Shown: in pieces, positions 4,507 to 6,606 of the stretch
Layout of the letters: each line of letters starts with the position of its first letter
Numbering within the stretch: position 1 is the first letter of the stretch
Assembly (NCBI GenBank): GCA_001556125.1
Contig: LSIG01000168.1
Location: forward strand, 1-6,606
DNA from: Rhizobiales bacterium CCH10-E5
GTDB lineage: Bacteria > Pseudomonadota > Alphaproteobacteria > Rhizobiales > Beijerinckiaceae
DNA: 6,606 bases
Reading direction: 5' to 3'
Position numbers and translations under genes: made by a program
Notes under the pieces: model-generated
What the model saw: only the letters and a program-made list of their open reading frames with translations
Databases searched by the model: none
What the model was told of the DNA's origin: nothing

Positions 4507-6387
4507 TCAGGCGGCGGAGGCGGTGATGCCGCGCAAGGGGCGCGCGGCGCGCTCCGTCTTCGGGCCGAAGCGCTGCAGCAGTTCGCCGACGATGCCGGCG
4601 GGCAGGGCCTGGGCGTAGAGGAAGCCCTGTCCGAGGCGACAGCCGACGGATTGCAGCCATTCCGCCTGGGTCTGGGTTTCGATACCTTCGGTGATGACCC
4701 TCATCCCGAGACGCTGGGCGATGCCGATCATCGCCTCGACGATGACGCTGCTCTTCGTGCCGTTCCGGGCGGCCGCGACGAAGGAGCGGTCGATCTTGAT
4801 GATGTCGACAGGAAAGTCGAGGAGGTGGGTCAGAGACGCGAAGCCTGTGCCGAAATCGTCGAGCGCGACGCAGATCCCGCGTTCGCGCAGTGCCGCGATT
4901 GTTCGGGCAACGCCGTCCTTGCTACGGCCCATGAAGACCTGCTCGGTGATCTCCACGACGAGATGATGCGGTGCCACGCCGGCGCGGTCCATGACCCGGA
5001 CGATACGCTGGACCAGGTCGCCCTTCTGGAAGTCGGCCGTGGTCACGTTCATGCCGACATGCTGGAAGGAGATGCCGGCGCGCTGCCAGCCGGCCATGTC
5101 CGTCGCCACGGCCTGCAGCATCTGAGAGGTCACGCGGAGCGCGACCTTCGGATCGGTCATCGCGTCCTGGAACTCGCCTGCGGAGGCGATGCGGCCATCC
5201 GGGCGCAGCATCCGCGCCAAGGCTTCGAGCCCGACGATCTCGTCGGTGTCGAGGCGCAGCACCGGCTGGTAATAGGGGATGATCCGACCTTCGGTCAGGG
5301 CGAGATCGACATCGCGCTTGATCTGGAGGCGGCGCGTCATCGAGGTTCGCAGCCCGTCCTTGAAACGGACATAGCCGCCGCGCCGCGTTTCCTTGGCGTG
5401 ATAGAGCGCGAAATCGGCATTCTGGCGAAGCGTCACGCTGTCCTCGCCGTCCTCGCCACCGAGCGCGGCGCCGATCGTGACGCTGGGCAGGATGCCATGG
5501 CCGTCATGATCGAGCGGGGCGGCCATCGCAGCGAGGATGGCGCAGGCCGTGGCCCGCATCTGCGCTGCGGTGGTTCCTCGTGGCAGGATCACCGCAAATT
5601 CGTCGCCGCCGATGCGATAGGCCACGGCCTCGCCGGTCACGGACTGGATCCGTCTTCCGACCGTGACGATGAGCGCGTCGCCCGCCGCATGACCCATCGT
5701 GTCGTTGGTGATCTTCAGATGGTCGATGTCGATCAGCATCAGCCCGAAATCGGGTGCCGCGGCCGCAGTCAGCCGATCGATCGCGTCGTTGAAACTGGCG
5801 CGGTTGGGCAGCCCCGTCAGCGTGTCGAAATAGGCGAGGCGATGGTTCCGGGAGCGGACCTCCTCATGCTCGATCGCGATCGCGCAGAGATGGACGCAGG
5901 TGGCGACGATGCGGTGCTCGACCTCGTCCGGACCGCGCGGCTCGTCATAGTAGAAGGCGAAGCTGCCGATCACGCGGCCGTCCCGCGCCGTGATCGGGCT
6001 CGACCAGCAGGCGCGCAGGCCGAGCGGCAGGACGAGCGACTCGAAGCCCTGCCAGAGCGGATCGGTCGCAATATCGGTCACGCAGACCGGTGCGCCGCGG
6101 AAGATGGCAGTGCCGCAGGAGCCGACACGGGGGCCGATCGGGATACCGGTCACGGCATGAGCGTAGCTTGCAGGGAGCGACGGGGCCGCGAGCGCGACCA
6201 GCCGCTGCTGCTCGTCCAGCGTGATCACCGAGCAGATGACGCCGCGCGCGATCGCCTCGGCGCGACGGCACAGATTCTCCATCACCGCGACGAGCGGCTC
6301 GCCGCGGGCGATCGTCTCCAGAATGTCGTTCTGCAGGGCTTGCAGGCGGCCGGCAGATCCGTCTTCGCGCATTGCGTGCCTCATCAT
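4507..6387 (-). CDS. GAF-GGDEF-EAL bifunctional cyclic-di-GMP cyclase/phosphodiesterase
   Basis: This 626-residue protein has no signal peptide or membrane segment, so it is probably a cytoplasmic sensor. A GAF domain occupies about 25-177, with GSCGTA (89-94), RACWSSPI (125-132) and GSFAFYYDEPR (141-151). The GGDEF domain spans about 183-343: DTLTGLPNR (188-196), DIDHLKITND (220-229, Leu replacing the usual Phe) and an intact GGDEF (260-264). The expected inhibitory RxxD before it reads TGEA (251-254), so product-feedback control at that site is absent. The EAL domain spans about 355-600: GLEAL (386-390, Glu388), Asn447 in MNVTTADF, Glu479 in VEITE, DDFGTGF (510-516), Lys531 in IIKIDRSF, EGIET (567-571) and QGFLYAQALP (587-596). 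All EAL catalytic positions are present, so phosphodiesterase activity is likely; cyclase activity is also possible. The true start may be the third Met (6370-6372), which has TGAGG 6 bases upstream, while the first Met has no Shine-Dalgarno. The ligand is unknown, and its neighbours do not reveal its role. Confidence 0.95.
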   Translation of the reverse strand: MMRHAMREDGSAGRLQALQNDILETIARGEPLVAVMENLCRRAEAIARGVICSVITLDEQQRLVALAAPSLPASYAHAVTGIPIGPRVGSCGTAIFRGAPVCVTDIATDPLWQGFESLVLPLGLRACWSSPITARDGRVIGSFAFYYDEPRGPDEVEHRIVATCVHLCAIAIEHEEVRSRNHRLAYFDTLTGLPNRASFNDAIDRLTAAAAPDFGLMLIDIDHLKITNDTMGHAAGDALIVTVGRRIQSVTGEAVAYRIGGDEFAVILPRGTTAAQMRATACAILAAMAAPLDHDGHGILPSVTIGAALGGEDGEDSVTLRQNADFALYHAKETRRGGYVRFKDGLRTSMTRRLQIKRDVDLALTEGRIIPYYQPVLRLDTDEIVGLEALARMLRPDGRIASAGEFQDAMTDPKVALRVTSQMLQAVATDMAGWQRAGISFQHVGMNVTTADFQKGDLVQRIVRVMDRAGVAPHHLVVEITEQVFMGRSKDGVARTIAALRERGICVALDDFGTGFASLTHLLDFPVDIIKIDRSFVAAARNGTKSSVIVEAMIGIAQRLGMRVITEGIETQTQAEWLQSVGCRLGQGFLYAQALPAGIVGELLQRFGPKTERAARPLRGITASAA

Positions 6388-6415
6388 GACGATAGGGCAG
6401 CTATGTCAGGGGCGC

Positions 6416-6498
6416 GTGAAACCGCCGTTTCGGGATTCGCTCAAATTGTCCGCAGTCGGCCACGCACCGTGGATTGCGGTGTGAAACGGCGCTTCAGG
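6416..6498. repeat. Two similar GTGAAAC-containing elements upstream of the c-di-GMP gene
   Basis: The plus-strand sequences GTGAAACCGCCGTTTCGG (6416-6433) and GTGAAACGGCGCTTCAGG (6481-6498) match at 13 of 18 positions by eye and start 65 bases apart. Each is roughly dyad-symmetric (GAAAC...GTTTC in the first, TGAA...TTCA in the second). They flank the likely promoter region of the GGDEF-EAL gene, and the second overlaps the stop codon of the upstream gene. A paired operator is possible, but so is chance in GC-rich DNA. Confidence 0.3.
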
Positions 6499-6606
6499 CG
6501 GCGACCAGCCCGAGCCGCTCGTCGCGACGGCGCAGCAGATGCATCAGGGGCAGCGCCAGCAGCACCATCCAGGCCTTGCCGATGATCTGGCCGCTGAGGA
6601 AATCGA
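6494..6606 (-). CDS. C-terminal 36 residues of a membrane protein, possibly an MFS transporter
   Basis: An open minus-strand frame enters from the right edge and ends at TGA (6494-6496). The visible residues start DFLSGQIIGKAWMVLLAL, then a hydrophobic run about 12-24 residues in, then LLRRRDERARLVAA. A last transmembrane helix followed by a short positively charged cytoplasmic tail is typical of 14-helix MFS (DHA2-type) efflux proteins, but 36 residues do not prove it; another polytopic membrane protein is possible. The reading frame, smooth hydrophobic-to-basic transition and good spacing (106 bases) to the GGDEF-EAL gene on the same strand support real coding. Confidence 0.6.
   Translation of the reverse strand, partial: DFLSGQIIGKAWMVLLALPLMHLLRRRDERLGLVAA

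Noticed and set aside
4352..4660. Minus-strand frame of 102 codons between the c-di-GMP gene and rplY
   Set aside because: It is mostly out of frame with the end of the GGDEF-EAL gene, is Arg/Pro/Ala-rich, and overlaps the promoter and hairpin of rplY; no family resemblance.
6449..6480. CCGCA...TGCGG with inner CCAC...GTGG, a possible terminator after the membrane-protein gene
   Set aside because: The stems are interrupted and no T-run follows, so it does not meet the terminator pattern.
4306..6585. Plus-strand open frame of 759 codons, longer than any real gene here
   Set aside because: It is antisense to the GGDEF-EAL gene and the start of rplY. The translation is Asp/Arg/Ala/His-rich without motifs, while the minus strand carries complete catalytic signatures.

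Overview
The window looks chromosomal and comes from a GC-rich alphaproteobacterium. The order Hyphomicrobiales is likely, and a Bosea/Bradyrhizobium-type organism is my guess from protein style and gene order; no rRNA or other taxonomic marker is present. Almost all the coding is on the minus strand, with one gene on the plus strand. There is no tRNA, rRNA, CRISPR array, transposase or insertion sequence.

Reading along the minus strand from the right edge: the last 36 codons of a membrane protein (6494-6606); a cytoplasmic GAF-GGDEF-EAL cyclic-di-GMP protein (4507-6387); rplY for ribosomal protein L25/Ctc (3732-4355), with a good sigma70-like promoter and a leader hairpin before it and a strong terminator hairpin after it; pth, peptidyl-tRNA hydrolase (3021-3635); then a break. 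In the break lie a plus-strand exported DUF5666-like protein (2418-3014), convergent with pth, and a minus-strand VapBC-type toxin-antitoxin pair (antitoxin 1873-2262, PIN toxin 1596-2042). The minus-strand run then resumes with ychF (489-1586) and a MaoC-type hot-dog dehydratase (475 to the left edge, cut just before its end). No stretch over 300 bases lacks a gene; the longest intergenic gaps are about 150 bases.

L25, Pth and YchF all act at or near the ribosome. From memory, rplY, pth, ychF and MaoC genes sit side by side in many Hyphomicrobiales. Here about 1.4 kb carrying a toxin-antitoxin module and an unrelated exported protein separates pth from ychF, and the toxin gene stops only 9 bases before ychF starts. 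ychF may therefore be transcribed from the antitoxin promoter.

The most notable non-coding signals are three tandem 8-bp repeats that fill the -35 and spacer of the predicted antitoxin promoter, an antitoxin frame with no stop near the toxin start (170-base overlap), a terminator-like hairpin in the rplY leader with a sequestered AAGGAGG, and a 14-bp tandem duplication across the rplY stop codon. I see no convincing wholly new multi-gene system; the findings are local regulatory and architectural oddities.
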